Source: an uncultured Fusobacterium sp. (lineage in GTDB: Bacteria; Fusobacteriota; Fusobacteriia; Fusobacteriales; Fusobacteriaceae). Taken from it: 7,882 nucleotides of DNA. Below the pieces are notes generated by a model. The model saw nothing but the letters and a program-made list of their open reading frames with translations, did no database searches and was not told the DNA's origin. Position 1 is the first letter of the stretch; the number at the start of each line of letters is the position of its first letter. Position numbers and translations under genes: made by a program. The DNA is taken from positions 1-7,882 of the forward strand of contig UQXM01000082.1 of the NCBI GenBank assembly GCA_900545035.1, written 5' to 3'. Positions 1 through 6,402 of this stretch are shown piece after piece.

Positions 1-64
1 CAGTTGGGAGAGCACCTGCCTTACAAGCAGGGGGTCATAGGTTCAAGTCCTATTGCGACCACCA
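1..64 (+). tRNA. tRNA-Val (anticodon UAC), 5' end cut off by the window
   Basis: The last 64 bases of a tRNA are visible. The anticodon stem CCTGC/GCAGG closes the loop CTTACAA, giving anticodon TAC (valine, GUN codons). The T arm is ATAGG-TTCAAGT-CCTAT, followed by the acceptor 3' strand TGCGACC, discriminator A and an encoded CCA (62-64). The D arm begins at its CAGTTGGGAGAGC part, so about 12 bases (the 5' acceptor strand and start of the D stem) lie left of the window. The gene is 10 bases upstream of tRNA-Asp and was probably cotranscribed with it from a promoter outside the window. Confidence 0.95.
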
Positions 65-74
65 TTTATTTAAT

Positions 75-151
75 GGGGGTGTAGCTCAGTTGGTTAGAGC
101 GCCTGCCTGTCACGTAGGAGGTCGCGAGTTCGAATCTCGTCACTCCCGCCA
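75..151 (+). tRNA. tRNA-Asp (anticodon GUC)
   Basis: This is a complete 77-base tRNA with encoded CCA. The acceptor stem GGGGGTG pairs with CACTCCC (one G-T). The anticodon stem CCTGC/GTAGG closes the loop CTGTCAC, giving anticodon GTC (aspartate). The T arm is GCGAG-TTCGAAT-CTCGT. The discriminator is G, as expected for tRNA-Asp. It is the last gene of the cluster, and a terminator hairpin follows 13 bases after the CCA. Confidence 0.97.
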
Positions 152-164
152 TTATAAAAATTAT

Positions 165-189
165 AAGACACAGAAATGTGTCTTTTTTT
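165..189 (+). terminator. Intrinsic terminator of the tRNA cluster
   Basis: AAGACACA (165-172) pairs perfectly with TGTGTCTT (177-184) around a GAAA tetraloop, and a T run continues to 189. It lies just after tRNA-Asp and before the mscS promoter, so it separates the two units. Confidence 0.9.
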
Positions 190-223
190 ATTTTCAAGAA
201 TGATATATTAAAATAGTAAATTG

Positions 224-232
224 TGGTATAAT
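224..232 (+). promoter_or_regulatory. Extended -10 promoter for mscS
   Basis: TGGTATAAT (224-232) is an extended -10 element: TG, one base, then a consensus TATAAT. The -35 position 17 bases upstream (204-209, TATATT) is poor, which fits a promoter relying on the TG motif. Transcription would start near 239-241, leaving a leader of about 28 bases before the ATG at 268. Confidence 0.75.
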
Positions 233-267
233 AAATATACTACATGAAATTTTTAGGAGGCATGATT

Positions 268-1128
268 ATGGAAGAAAGCATAACAGGAATAGCAGCAGTA
301 ATTCAAAATCCAAAGACGCAATTGTTTATCGACAGTATGATAGACAGTATAGGAAAAATACTTCCGAAAATAGCAATAAGAATGGTTTGGGTAATATTTA
401 TCCTTATTATAATGAAACCGGTTGTAAATATGGTAATCAAAACATTAAAAGCTGTTCTGCACAGAGGAAAAGCAGATCCGCTTTTAGAATCTTTTCTTGT
501 TTCTCTTGTTAAAACAGTTGTTTATATTGGATTTTTCTTTTTAATAATAAGCGGAATAGGTATTCAGGCTACATCTCTTGTAGCAATTCTTGGTACAGCA
601 GGTATCGCAGTAGGTTTGGCATTACAGGGAAGTTTGGCAAATCTTGCTGGAGGAGTGTTGATACTTTTCTTTAAGCCGTTTTTAAAAGGGGAATACATAA
701 CAGCAGCAGCAGGTTCGGGAACGGTAACGGCAATTCATATTCTTTATACAACTCTTACAACTCCTGACAACAAGAGAATAATTATTCCTAACGGACAGCT
801 GGCTAACGGAGCTGTAACAAATATTTCCAGAGAACCTGAAAGAAGAGTTGATATGGTGATATCAACATCTTATGATACACCTGTTGAAAAGGCAAAAGCT
901 GTTCTTAAAAGAATAGCAGAGGGAAACAGTAAAGTGCTTCACGAAAAAGGTTATACAATCAGATTGAATGCCCACAGTGCAAGTTCTCTTGATTATGTTT
1001 TCAGAGTATGGGCAAAATCGGAGGACTATTGGGATGTATATTTTACTATGATGGAAACAGTAATAGTTGAATTTGCAAAAGAAGGAATTGAAATTCCTTA
1101 TCAGAAAATTGATATATATAATAAATAA
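268..1128 (+). CDS. mscS: Small-conductance mechanosensitive channel, MscS family
   Basis: The product should form a homoheptameric inner-membrane channel that opens under membrane tension and releases ions and small solutes on hypo-osmotic shock. The 286 residues equal the length of E. coli MscS. TM1 (about 33-55) and TM2 (about 76-96) are followed by pore-lining TM3 (about 101-136), which carries the typical small-residue repeat GTAGIAVGLALQGSLANLAGG (109-129; read here as GTAGIAVGLAL then QGSLANLAGG). The soluble beta and alpha/beta domains follow, with PNGQL (174-178) and ISREPERR (186-193) matching the family. I chose ATG 268 because AGGAGG at 255-260 sits 7 bases before it. The in-frame ATGs at 244 (upstream of that SD) and 262 (1 base after it) are poorly placed. 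It is a single-gene unit with its own promoter and terminator. Family certain; physiological role inferred from the family. Confidence 0.95.
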   Translation: MEESITGIAAVIQNPKTQLFIDSMIDSIGKILPKIAIRMVWVIFILIIMKPVVNMVIKTLKAVLHRGKADPLLESFLVSLVKTVVYIGFFFLIISGIGIQATSLVAILGTAGIAVGLALQGSLANLAGGVLILFFKPFLKGEYITAAAGSGTVTAIHILYTTLTTPDNKRIIIPNGQLANGAVTNISREPERRVDMVISTSYDTPVEKAKAVLKRIAEGNSKVLHEKGYTIRLNAHSASSLDYVFRVWAKSEDYWDVYFTMMETVIVEFAKEGIEIPYQKIDIYNK

Positions 1129-1135
1129 TATTGCA

Positions 1136-1164
1136 AAAACCTGCGGAAGATTCCGCAGGTTTTC
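1136..1164 (+). terminator. Intrinsic terminator after mscS
   Basis: A near-perfect hairpin has arms AAAACCTGCGGAA (1136-1148) and TTCCGCAGGTTTT (1151-1163). The GC-rich core CCTGCGG/CCGCAGG and four Ts at the 3' base make an intrinsic terminator 7 bases after the mscS stop. The T tract is short, so termination may be partial. Confidence 0.82.
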
Positions 1165-1281
1165 TAATATATACAGATATGATTAACTGTAAAAAATAAA
1201 ATAAATTTTTAATATTAAAATATCTGCATAATTTTTTTCCAAAAATTTTTGAAATTTTATAAAAATCAAAGAATAAACAGC

Positions 1282-1294
1282 TCACAAACTGTGA
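1282..1294. promoter_or_regulatory. Inverted repeat TCACA-N3-TGTGA, candidate operator
   Basis: TCACA (1282-1286) and TGTGA (1290-1294) are perfect inverted repeats with a 3-base centre, about 113 bases upstream of the predicted start of the PTS operon transcript. The arms resemble the CACA/TGTG core known for MtlR-type operators. Binding is inferred only; the short arms could arise by chance. Confidence 0.35.
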
Positions 1295-1304
1295 AACAAT
1301 GGGA

Positions 1305-1324
1305 AAGTCAGAGAGGTGTGTCAA
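1305..1324. promoter_or_regulatory. Candidate MtlR-like operator
   Basis: The right half TGTGTCAA (1317-1324), followed by AA, fits the half-site TGTGNCAA that I recall for Bacillus MtlR (TTGNCACA-N4-TGTGNCAA). The left half AAGTCAGA (1305-1312) matches 4 of its 7 fixed positions at the correct 4-base spacing. It lies about 41 bases upstream of the -35, where an activator could act. The match rests on a remembered consensus from a different phylum. Confidence 0.35.
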
Positions 1325-1365
1325 AAGCTTAAAATATTTCCAAAAAAAAATGAAAGGAATTTTAG

Positions 1366-1394
1366 TTGAACACAGTGAGGTAAAAAAGTATAAT
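1366..1394 (+). promoter_or_regulatory. Sigma-70-type promoter of the PTS operon
   Basis: TTGAAC (1366-1371) and TATAAT (1389-1394) are separated by exactly 17 bases. Transcription should begin near 1401, giving a leader of only about 20 bases that contains the SD AAGGAGG (1408-1414). Such a leader cannot hold a terminator and antiterminator pair, so control must act at the DNA level. Confidence 0.85.
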
Positions 1395-1421
1395 CAAATT
1401 AATTAAAAAGGAGGAAGAGCC

Positions 1422-3482
1422 ATGCCGATAACAGTAAAATTATTAGATATGGTAAGAAGTATTAAAGAAAGCGGAGTAACATCTCTGATAGAAAATGCAA
1501 AAGCTATTGGTATCAGTGAAAGAAATCTGAGATACAAAATAGATGACTATAACTATTACTTGAAACAGCTGGGACTTCCTGAAATAGAAATAAGAAAAAG
1601 GGAGCTTGTGGTAAAAAATTCACTTGAAGAAATAGTTGAGAGAGTAGCAGGAAATATGTCTCTTTACTCTTTTACAAAAGAAGAGAGAGAAAAAGTAATA
1701 CTGACGGATATATTTTTTAATAATGAAAAAACAACACTTGAAAATCTTGAGAATAAATGTGAAGTCAGCGAACTTACTTTAAGAAATGATTTGAAAGCTC
1801 TGGAGGATTATGTAAAAACATTTATTATATCTCTCGATATGAAAACTCTTAATTATTATGGAGAGGAGAAAAATACAAGAAGACTTTTCTTGGATATTCT
1901 TCTTAAAAATTATACAATCAGATATTTGGACAATGGAAAAATAAAAATAGAAAAAAATTATCAGTATGGATTTTTTATCTGTTGGAATAAAATGGATGAA
2001 TATTTTTCAGAGGAAAATATTGAAAAGGCTGTAAAAATTTTGAAACAGATACTTGATGCGGCGAAAAAAACAGTGGGAGACGAAAATTTTAAAGTTCTTC
2101 TTTTTTATATACTGATAGCTCTTAAAAGACATGAGGAATACCCTATTAAATTTTTAAAAAATATGGAATTTTTGGAAAAAAGTGAAGAGTATTCTAAAGT
2201 TGAAAAAACTTTTTCAGAATATGGTTTTTCAAAAAGTGAAATTTTTAACATGACGGAATATTTTTTGGGAAGCCACAGTTTTGGTTTTGATGCTTCGTTT
2301 TATATAAACTGGGTGCAGATAGAAATATCTATGATGAGACTCATAAAAGAAGTTGCAAAAAGCGGATATGAAGAACTTGAAAAAGATATGTTCCTGCTTG
2401 AAAATCTTATAAATCATATTAAGCCGGCAATATACAGAGCTAAAAAAGGTATCAGGCTTCCATGTGAGATTTATGACGAGTTTAAAGAAACTTATCCTCT
2501 TGTTTTAAATCTTGTGTCAAAAGCATGGGATAAAGTAGGCATTGATATAAAAATAAGTGATGATGAGCTGGCTTATATTGCAATGCATTTTCAGCTTGCG
2601 ATGAAGAGAATAAAAAGTAAAAAGCTTGAAAATATTCTTATCGTATGCGGAGCGGGATACAGCACATCAAGATTTTTGTCAGCCAGCATAAAGGAACATT
2701 TCAATGTAAATATTGTGGATATTATTCCGTATAATGAACTTGAAAATTACAAAAATGAAGATATAGATTTGGTAGTAACTACTATTGATGGAGTAAAATT
2801 TAAAGATATAAAAGTTTTAAAGGTTTCACCTATTTTAAGTACGGAAGATATTATAAGACTGAAAAATGAAAAACTTTCATATGCTAAAAATATAAAACTT
2901 TCGGATATTTTGGAAACTGTAAAAAAATATTCAGATAATTTGAGAGAAAAAGAATTTATAAATGAAATAAAAGAAAAATTCAAAACCCTTATACTTGATG
3001 ACACAGTAAATGATAAAGGACTTGGATTTTTAGAACTTCTTGCTCCTTCCAGAATAAGTATTATAGAAGATAAAATAAAATCTTGGGAAGAGGCTGTGGA
3101 AAGAAGTGCTCTTTCAATGATAGAAGAAGGTTTTGTGGGAGAAGATTATCCTAAAGAAATAATTGAGCTTGTAAACTCCTTTGGAAATTATATGGTTGTG
3201 CAGGATGGAATATTTTTAGGACATAGCGGAAACAGTACTTCTATAAATAAAAGTGGAATAAGTTTTGCTTTTTTTAAACAGTCTGTTGAATTTCCTGAAA
3301 AAGAAAAAGTCAGACTGGTAATAACTCTTTCCAGCAGAGACAAACGAGAACATTTGAACGGACTTATGGAGTTTCTTGGAGTAATGAGAAGAAAATCTTT
3401 AATACAGGAATTGGACAAGCTTGATACGACAAATAAAATTTATAAAAAAATAGAGGAATTTATTAATGAGGGGGAAAACTAG
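1422..3482 (+). CDS. PRD-containing PTS transcriptional regulator, MtlR/LicR type (HTH-PRD-PRD-IIB-IIA)
   Basis: This 686-residue regulator should sense PTS phosphorylation and control its own operon. In order: an N-terminal winged HTH (about 20-60); a second HTH region (about 86-135); PRD1 (about 220-290); PRD2 (about 320-397) with the usual His pair, NHIKPAIYR (His332) and IAMHF (His389); a Gat-type IIB-like domain with Cys409 in VCGAGYSTS (408-416); and a fructose-type IIA-like domain (about 530-680) with His601 in IFLGHSGNS and His644 in REHLNGL. In PRD1 the position matching the first PRD histidine appears to be Tyr229, and the IIA motif reads LGH rather than the common LPH. The ATG has AAGGAGG 7 bases upstream. 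The stop directly abuts the start of the IIA gene, so the two are translationally coupled. The absence of an RNA target in the leader favours a DNA-binding activator over a BglG-type antiterminator. Substrate unknown. Confidence 0.9.
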   Translation: MPITVKLLDMVRSIKESGVTSLIENAKAIGISERNLRYKIDDYNYYLKQLGLPEIEIRKRELVVKNSLEEIVERVAGNMSLYSFTKEEREKVILTDIFFNNEKTTLENLENKCEVSELTLRNDLKALEDYVKTFIISLDMKTLNYYGEEKNTRRLFLDILLKNYTIRYLDNGKIKIEKNYQYGFFICWNKMDEYFSEENIEKAVKILKQILDAAKKTVGDENFKVLLFYILIALKRHEEYPIKFLKNMEFLEKSEEYSKVEKTFSEYGFSKSEIFNMTEYFLGSHSFGFDASFYINWVQIEISMMRLIKEVAKSGYEELEKDMFLLENLINHIKPAIYRAKKGIRLPCEIYDEFKETYPLVLNLVSKAWDKVGIDIKISDDELAYIAMHFQLAMKRIKSKKLENILIVCGAGYSTSRFLSASIKEHFNVNIVDIIPYNELENYKNEDIDLVVTTIDGVKFKDIKVLKVSPILSTEDIIRLKNEKLSYAKNIKLSDILETVKKYSDNLREKEFINEIKEKFKTLILDDTVNDKGLGFLELLAPSRISIIEDKIKSWEEAVERSALSMIEEGFVGEDYPKEIIELVNSFGNYMVVQDGIFLGHSGNSTSINKSGISFAFFKQSVEFPEKEKVRLVITLSSRDKREHLNGLMEFLGVMRRKSLIQELDKLDTTNKIYKKIEEFINEGEN

Positions 3483-3920
3483 ATGCTTACAAAAGAAAGT
3501 TTAGTAATGCTTGATGTTGAGTGTGCATCAAAGCAGGAAATTATTGAAATGATGGCAAAAAAAGTAGCAGATGAGGGGATAGCAGAAAATTATGATGAAT
3601 TTTTGGCTTCTCTTATGGCAAGAGAGGAAATTTCTGCCACAGCAGTGGGATATGATGTAGGACTTCCACACGGAAAAAGTACAACTGTAAAAGCAGCTGC
3701 AGTTGCATTTGCAAGACTTAAAAATCCTGTTCTTTGGAGTGAAGAAGAGAAAGAAAATGCAAAAATGGTGTTTATGCTTGCAATTCCTGACGGAGAAAAA
3801 GGAACTACACATATTAATATTTTAGTAGAACTTTCTAAAAAAATATTGGACGATGATTTCAGAGCGGGACTTGAAAAAGCACAGACAGCAGAAGAGGCTG
3901 TAAAACTTATAAATGGGTAA
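3483..3920 (+). CDS. PTS fructose-family IIA component
   Basis: This 145-residue cytoplasmic protein should take phosphate from HPr and pass it to the IIB partner. It is a single PTS_EIIA_2-type domain: the phosphorylated His63 lies in the classic VGLPHGKST motif (59-67), and the second conserved histidine is His110 in GTTHINILVEL (107-117). Its ATG follows the regulator's TAG stop with no gap. A G-rich SD (GAGGGGG, 3468-3474) lies 8 bases before it inside the regulator's last codons, indicating translational coupling. The IIC gene begins 50 bases downstream. It duplicates, in free form, the IIA-like domain fused to the regulator; the free copy keeps LPH and is presumably the transport component. 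Confidence 0.93.
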   Translation: MLTKESLVMLDVECASKQEIIEMMAKKVADEGIAENYDEFLASLMAREEISATAVGYDVGLPHGKSTTVKAAAVAFARLKNPVLWSEEEKENAKMVFMLAIPDGEKGTTHINILVELSKKILDDDFRAGLEKAQTAEEAVKLING

Positions 3921-3970
3921 TCAAAATATATTAAAAAATAAAATATAAAAAATATTAAGGAGGAAGTAAA

Positions 3971-5032
3971 GTGAAACAAGCATTAGCAAAATTTAAACAA
4001 GATTTACTTTTTGGAACAAGCCATATGATTCCATTTATAGTTGCGGGAGGTGTTCTTCTTTCACTTGCTGTTATGCTTAGTGGTAAAGGGGCTGTTCCTG
4101 AAACAGGAATATTAAAAAACATTTCTGATATGGGTATTGCCGGACTTACAATATTCCCTATGATTTTAGGAGGATATATTGCTTATTCAATAGCTGACAA
4201 ACCCGGTCTTGCACCTGCGATGATAGGTTCTTGGATTGCGGTAAGCCAATATAAAACAGGATTTTTAGGAGCAATAGTTGTAGGATTTTTGGCAGGTTAT
4301 GTAGTTAATATGTTAAAGAAAATTCAATTACCGGATTCTCTTAAATCAGTAAAAACTATATTTATATTCCCGCTTGTCGGAACATTTATAGTTTGTGCAA
4401 TAGTTATGTGGGTAATCGGAACTCCGATAGCTATGATGATGGAAGCATTAAATGGTTGGCTTTCTTCAATGCAGGGAGCAAGTAAAGCACTTTTAGGAGC
4501 TATTCTTGGAGGAATGACAGCATTTGACATGGGAGGACCAATCAATAAAGTTGCTACTCTTTTTGCACAAACACAAGTTGGAACTCAACCATGGCTTATG
4601 GGAGGAGTCGGAATAGCTATCTGTACTCCGCCAATCGGAATGGGACTTGCTACACTTCTTGCTCCTAAAAAATATGACAAAGGTGAAAAAGAAGCAGGAA
4701 AAGCTGCAATATTTATGGGGCTTGTAGGAATATCAGAGGGAGCAATTCCTTTTGCTGCAAATGATCCTTTAAGAGTTCTTCCTTCAATAGTTGCCGGTGG
4801 AATTGTGGGAAATGTAATAGGATTTTTAATGAATGTAATTAACCATGCTCCTTGGGGAGGTTGGATTGTACTTCCTGTAGTAGAAGGAAAAATGGGATAT
4901 GTTATAGGAACAATAGCAGGGTCTCTTACAACAGCAATAATAGTAAATATATTAAAAAAACCTGTGGCTGAAAAAGAAGCGACAGCAGCTTCTTCAGCAG
5001 ATGAAGATGTAGATATGGAAATGGATTTCTAA
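3971..5032 (+). CDS. PTS fructose-family IIC permease component
   Basis: This 353-residue integral membrane protein should form the sugar channel of the transporter. The N-terminal KQALAKFKQDLLFGTSHMIP (2-21) and following GG-containing helix are typical of fructose-family IIC. Conserved signatures are FDMGGPINK (185-193), ICTPPIGMG (217-225), GISEGAIPFA (253-262) and APWGGW (293-298). About eight to ten hydrophobic segments run between 17 and 328. The start is GTG, chosen because AAGGAGG (3957-3963) lies 7 bases upstream and the protein begins with the family motif. The C-terminus ends in an unusual acidic tail (about 332-353) rich in Ala, Ser, Asp and Glu, reminiscent of a linker, though the IIB is a separate gene. 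Exact sugar (fructose, mannose derivative or other) cannot be read from the sequence. Confidence 0.93.
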   Translation: MKQALAKFKQDLLFGTSHMIPFIVAGGVLLSLAVMLSGKGAVPETGILKNISDMGIAGLTIFPMILGGYIAYSIADKPGLAPAMIGSWIAVSQYKTGFLGAIVVGFLAGYVVNMLKKIQLPDSLKSVKTIFIFPLVGTFIVCAIVMWVIGTPIAMMMEALNGWLSSMQGASKALLGAILGGMTAFDMGGPINKVATLFAQTQVGTQPWLMGGVGIAICTPPIGMGLATLLAPKKYDKGEKEAGKAAIFMGLVGISEGAIPFAANDPLRVLPSIVAGGIVGNVIGFLMNVINHAPWGGWIVLPVVEGKMGYVIGTIAGSLTTAIIVNILKKPVAEKEATAASSADEDVDMEMDF

Positions 5033-5125
5033 TTTGAAAAGTTGTATAATAAATTAAGGGAAATTATGGGATAGGTATTTGAAAAAGTAAAAAATATCTG
5101 GAAATTGCAAGGAGATGTAAAAAAT

Positions 5126-5443
5126 ATGAAAATAATCGGAGTAACAGCTTGTCCTTCAGGTGTTGCACATACATATATGGCAGCTGAAGCATTAAAAAAA
5201 GCAGGAGAAAAATTAGGAGTGGAAGTTAAGATTGAAACTCAAGGGGGAATTGGAATAGAAAATGTTCTTACTCCTGAAGATGTAAAATCTGCTGACTATG
5301 TAGTTCTTACAAAAGAAGTAGCTATCAAAAATGAAGAAAGATTTGAAGGAAAAAAAGTAGTCAGAGTTGCAATTACTGATGCTGTTAAAAAAGCTGAAGC
5401 AATTGTGAACAAATTAAAAGCACACTATGAAGCTAATAAATAG
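5126..5443 (+). CDS. PTS fructose-family IIB component
   Basis: This 105-residue cytoplasmic protein should take phosphate from the IIA and transfer it to the sugar at IIC. The phosphorylated Cys9 lies in MKIIGVTACPSGVAHTYMAA (1-20), the hallmark of the FruA/FrwB-type IIB family. The IETQGG motif (about 36-41) is also typical. I chose ATG 5126, which begins exactly at the family N-terminus; AAGGAG (5109-5114) lies 11 bases upstream, slightly long. A TTG in frame at 5105 precedes the SD and is rejected. The 93-base gap after IIC is the longest in the operon and includes a TATAAT (5045-5050). The gene ends the operon and is followed by a strong two-way terminator. Confidence 0.93.
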   Translation: MKIIGVTACPSGVAHTYMAAEALKKAGEKLGVEVKIETQGGIGIENVLTPEDVKSADYVVLTKEVAIKNEERFEGKKVVRVAITDAVKKAEAIVNKLKAHYEANK

Positions 5444-5461
5444 TATTTATACACAACAACT

Positions 5462-5497
5462 AAAAAATCCGTGAAAGCGATTCACGGATTTTTTTTT
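5462..5497. terminator. Two-way terminator between the PTS operon and the convergent DUF1275 gene
   Basis: Arms AAAAAATCCGTGAA (5462-5475) and TTCACGGATTTTTT (5481-5494) pair perfectly around loop AGCGA, and the T run continues to 5497. The A run on the 5' side gives a T run on the minus strand, so the same hairpin can end transcripts from both sides. It lies between the IIB stop (5443) and the minus-strand stop (5509). Confidence 0.92.
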
Positions 5498-5508
5498 GAT
5501 GATGTTTT

Positions 5509-6273
5509 TTATTTGAAAAAGCAGCGAATCTCTTCCAAAAAATCATTTACAATACTTTTTTCTGCTTTTTCTATTTTTTCAATATCCTCTTCTATTATAT
5601 CTTTGTTTTCTCTTATCATCATAAGAAGAAATCCTATTGTAAGAAAAATTCCTGCTATCCAGATAGATTTCAGTTTCATATATTTTGCACAGATAACTCC
5701 GAGAGAAGCTCCGACAGCAAAAACAAAAATTGCTCCGTAGTAGTATGTACATTTATATCTCAGCTCTTTGTTTTTGGTAATGTGATATTTAGCCAAAAAC
5801 TCTGTTGCACTTCTCATATTTCCGATACACATTGTTGTGGCGAAAGGTATTCCTCTGAATTTTCTGAAAGTATTTACCTGTACAGCACATGAAAAAGAAA
5901 GAATAACATTTGCGGGGACATTCAGCGAAGAAGGCATAAATCCTACTGCAATCATAACAAGAATTTCCAAAAAAAGAATGATTTGTCTCCAATGAATTTT
6001 TTGGCTGTCTTTATAAATATATCTTATCCATTCAGTAAAATATATTCCTCCTATAAAAGCTCCGATTGGAAGAAGATAATGGAGAGCTGTGGTAAAATTT
6101 CCCGAGACGAGATGTCCTCCGAAGAGAACAATATTTCCGGTTTGTGCATTTACGAAAACTTTATCTCTACATATGTAGGAATAGGCATCTTGAAATCCTC
6201 CCGAAAGAGAGAGAAAAAATGCCAGGAGAAGTGAATCTGATATTTGATTTTTAAATTTATTTTTTAATTTCAT
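5509..6273 (-). CDS. DUF1275 (YoaK-like) integral membrane protein
   Basis: The 254 residues match the DUF1275/YoaK family of polytopic inner-membrane proteins, whose function is not established. Family signatures visible are LSGGFQDAYSY (23-33), NAQTGNIV (42-49) and TTMCIGNMRS (146-155). Six or so hydrophobic segments lie at about 13-32, 62-86, 97-113, 116-133, 177-195 and 203-221. A charged C-terminal tail (222-254), rich in Glu, Lys and Ile, may form a helix or short coiled coil in the cytoplasm. I chose ATG at 6273 because an AGGA SD (plus-strand 6282-6285) lies 8 bases upstream; the ATG at 6309 has no SD and would add 12 residues. The gene is alone, convergent with the PTS operon and divergent from infC. 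Confidence 0.9.
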   Translation of the reverse strand: MKLKNKFKNQISDSLLLAFFLSLSGGFQDAYSYICRDKVFVNAQTGNIVLFGGHLVSGNFTTALHYLLPIGAFIGGIYFTEWIRYIYKDSQKIHWRQIILFLEILVMIAVGFMPSSLNVPANVILSFSCAVQVNTFRKFRGIPFATTMCIGNMRSATEFLAKYHITKNKELRYKCTYYYGAIFVFAVGASLGVICAKYMKLKSIWIAGIFLTIGFLLMMIRENKDIIEEDIEKIEKAEKSIVNDFLEEIRCFFK

Positions 6274-6317
6274 AATAAAAGTCCTTTTTAAATACAACTG
6301 ATATATCATTAAATAAG

Positions 6318-6346
6318 ATTATACTATAAAGTTTTAAGAATGTAAA
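6318..6346 (-). promoter_or_regulatory. Promoter of the DUF1275 gene
   Basis: On the minus strand TTTACA (plus 6341-6346) and TATAAT (plus 6318-6323) are separated by exactly 17 bases. The transcript would start near 6311, about 38 bases before the ATG at 6273. This promoter is back to back with that of infC, whose -35 lies 21 bases away. Confidence 0.82.
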
Positions 6347-6365
6347 AACAAAAAAATAAAAAAAT

Positions 6366-6380
6366 CATTGACAATCAATG
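6366..6380. promoter_or_regulatory. Inverted repeat CATTGA-CAA-TCAATG over the infC -35
   Basis: Perfect 6-base arms (6366-6371 and 6375-6380) surround a 3-base centre, and the -35 TTGACA (6368-6373) lies inside. A protein bound here would cover the infC promoter and sit 19 bases behind the -35 of the divergent gene. It may be chance, because a TTGA-containing -35 supplies one arm. Confidence 0.3.
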
Positions 6381-6396
6381 GGAAATTTACTATACT
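6368..6396 (+). promoter_or_regulatory. Promoter of the infC-rpmI-rplT operon
   Basis: A perfect -35 TTGACA (6368-6373) and -10 TATACT (6391-6396) are separated by 17 bases. Transcription should begin near 6403, giving a leader of about 160 bases before infC. Confidence 0.9.
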
Positions 6397-6402
6397 AATA
6401 GG

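Larger units (their letters stand above)
1165..1421. other. Gene-free AT-rich upstream region of the PTS operon
   Basis: No convincing gene lies here. The stretch holds runs of A and T, including a 12-base palindrome CAAAAATTTTTG (1240-1251) that may reflect bent DNA. Two CACA/TGTG inverted repeats (about 1282-1324) and the promoter of the PTS regulator gene (1366-1394) follow. Reverse-strand open frames across it have no plausible SD and only low-complexity composition. Confidence 0.7.

Noticed and set aside
244..267. ATG 244 (and ATG 262) as the mscS start
   Set aside because: ATG 244 precedes the SD and ATG 262 is only one base after it; ATG 268 has 7-base spacing and gives the family length of 286.
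1046..1324. Minus-strand open frame overlapping the mscS end
   Set aside because: It crosses the mscS terminator, is rich in Phe, Ile and Tyr as expected from antisense AT-rich DNA, and has no family motif.
3528..3979. Minus-strand open frames opposite the PTS IIA gene
   Set aside because: They mirror the codon pattern of the plus-strand IIA gene, which has clear active-site motifs; neither has a family signature.
5472..5485. TGAAAGCGATTCA resembles a catabolite-responsive (cre) site
   Set aside because: It is one base shorter than the cre consensus and lies wholly within the stem-loop of the two-way terminator, which explains the sequence.
5471..5740. Plus-strand open frame opposite the DUF1275 gene
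   Set aside because: It starts in the terminator hairpin and is antisense to a well-supported gene; no SD or recognisable domain.
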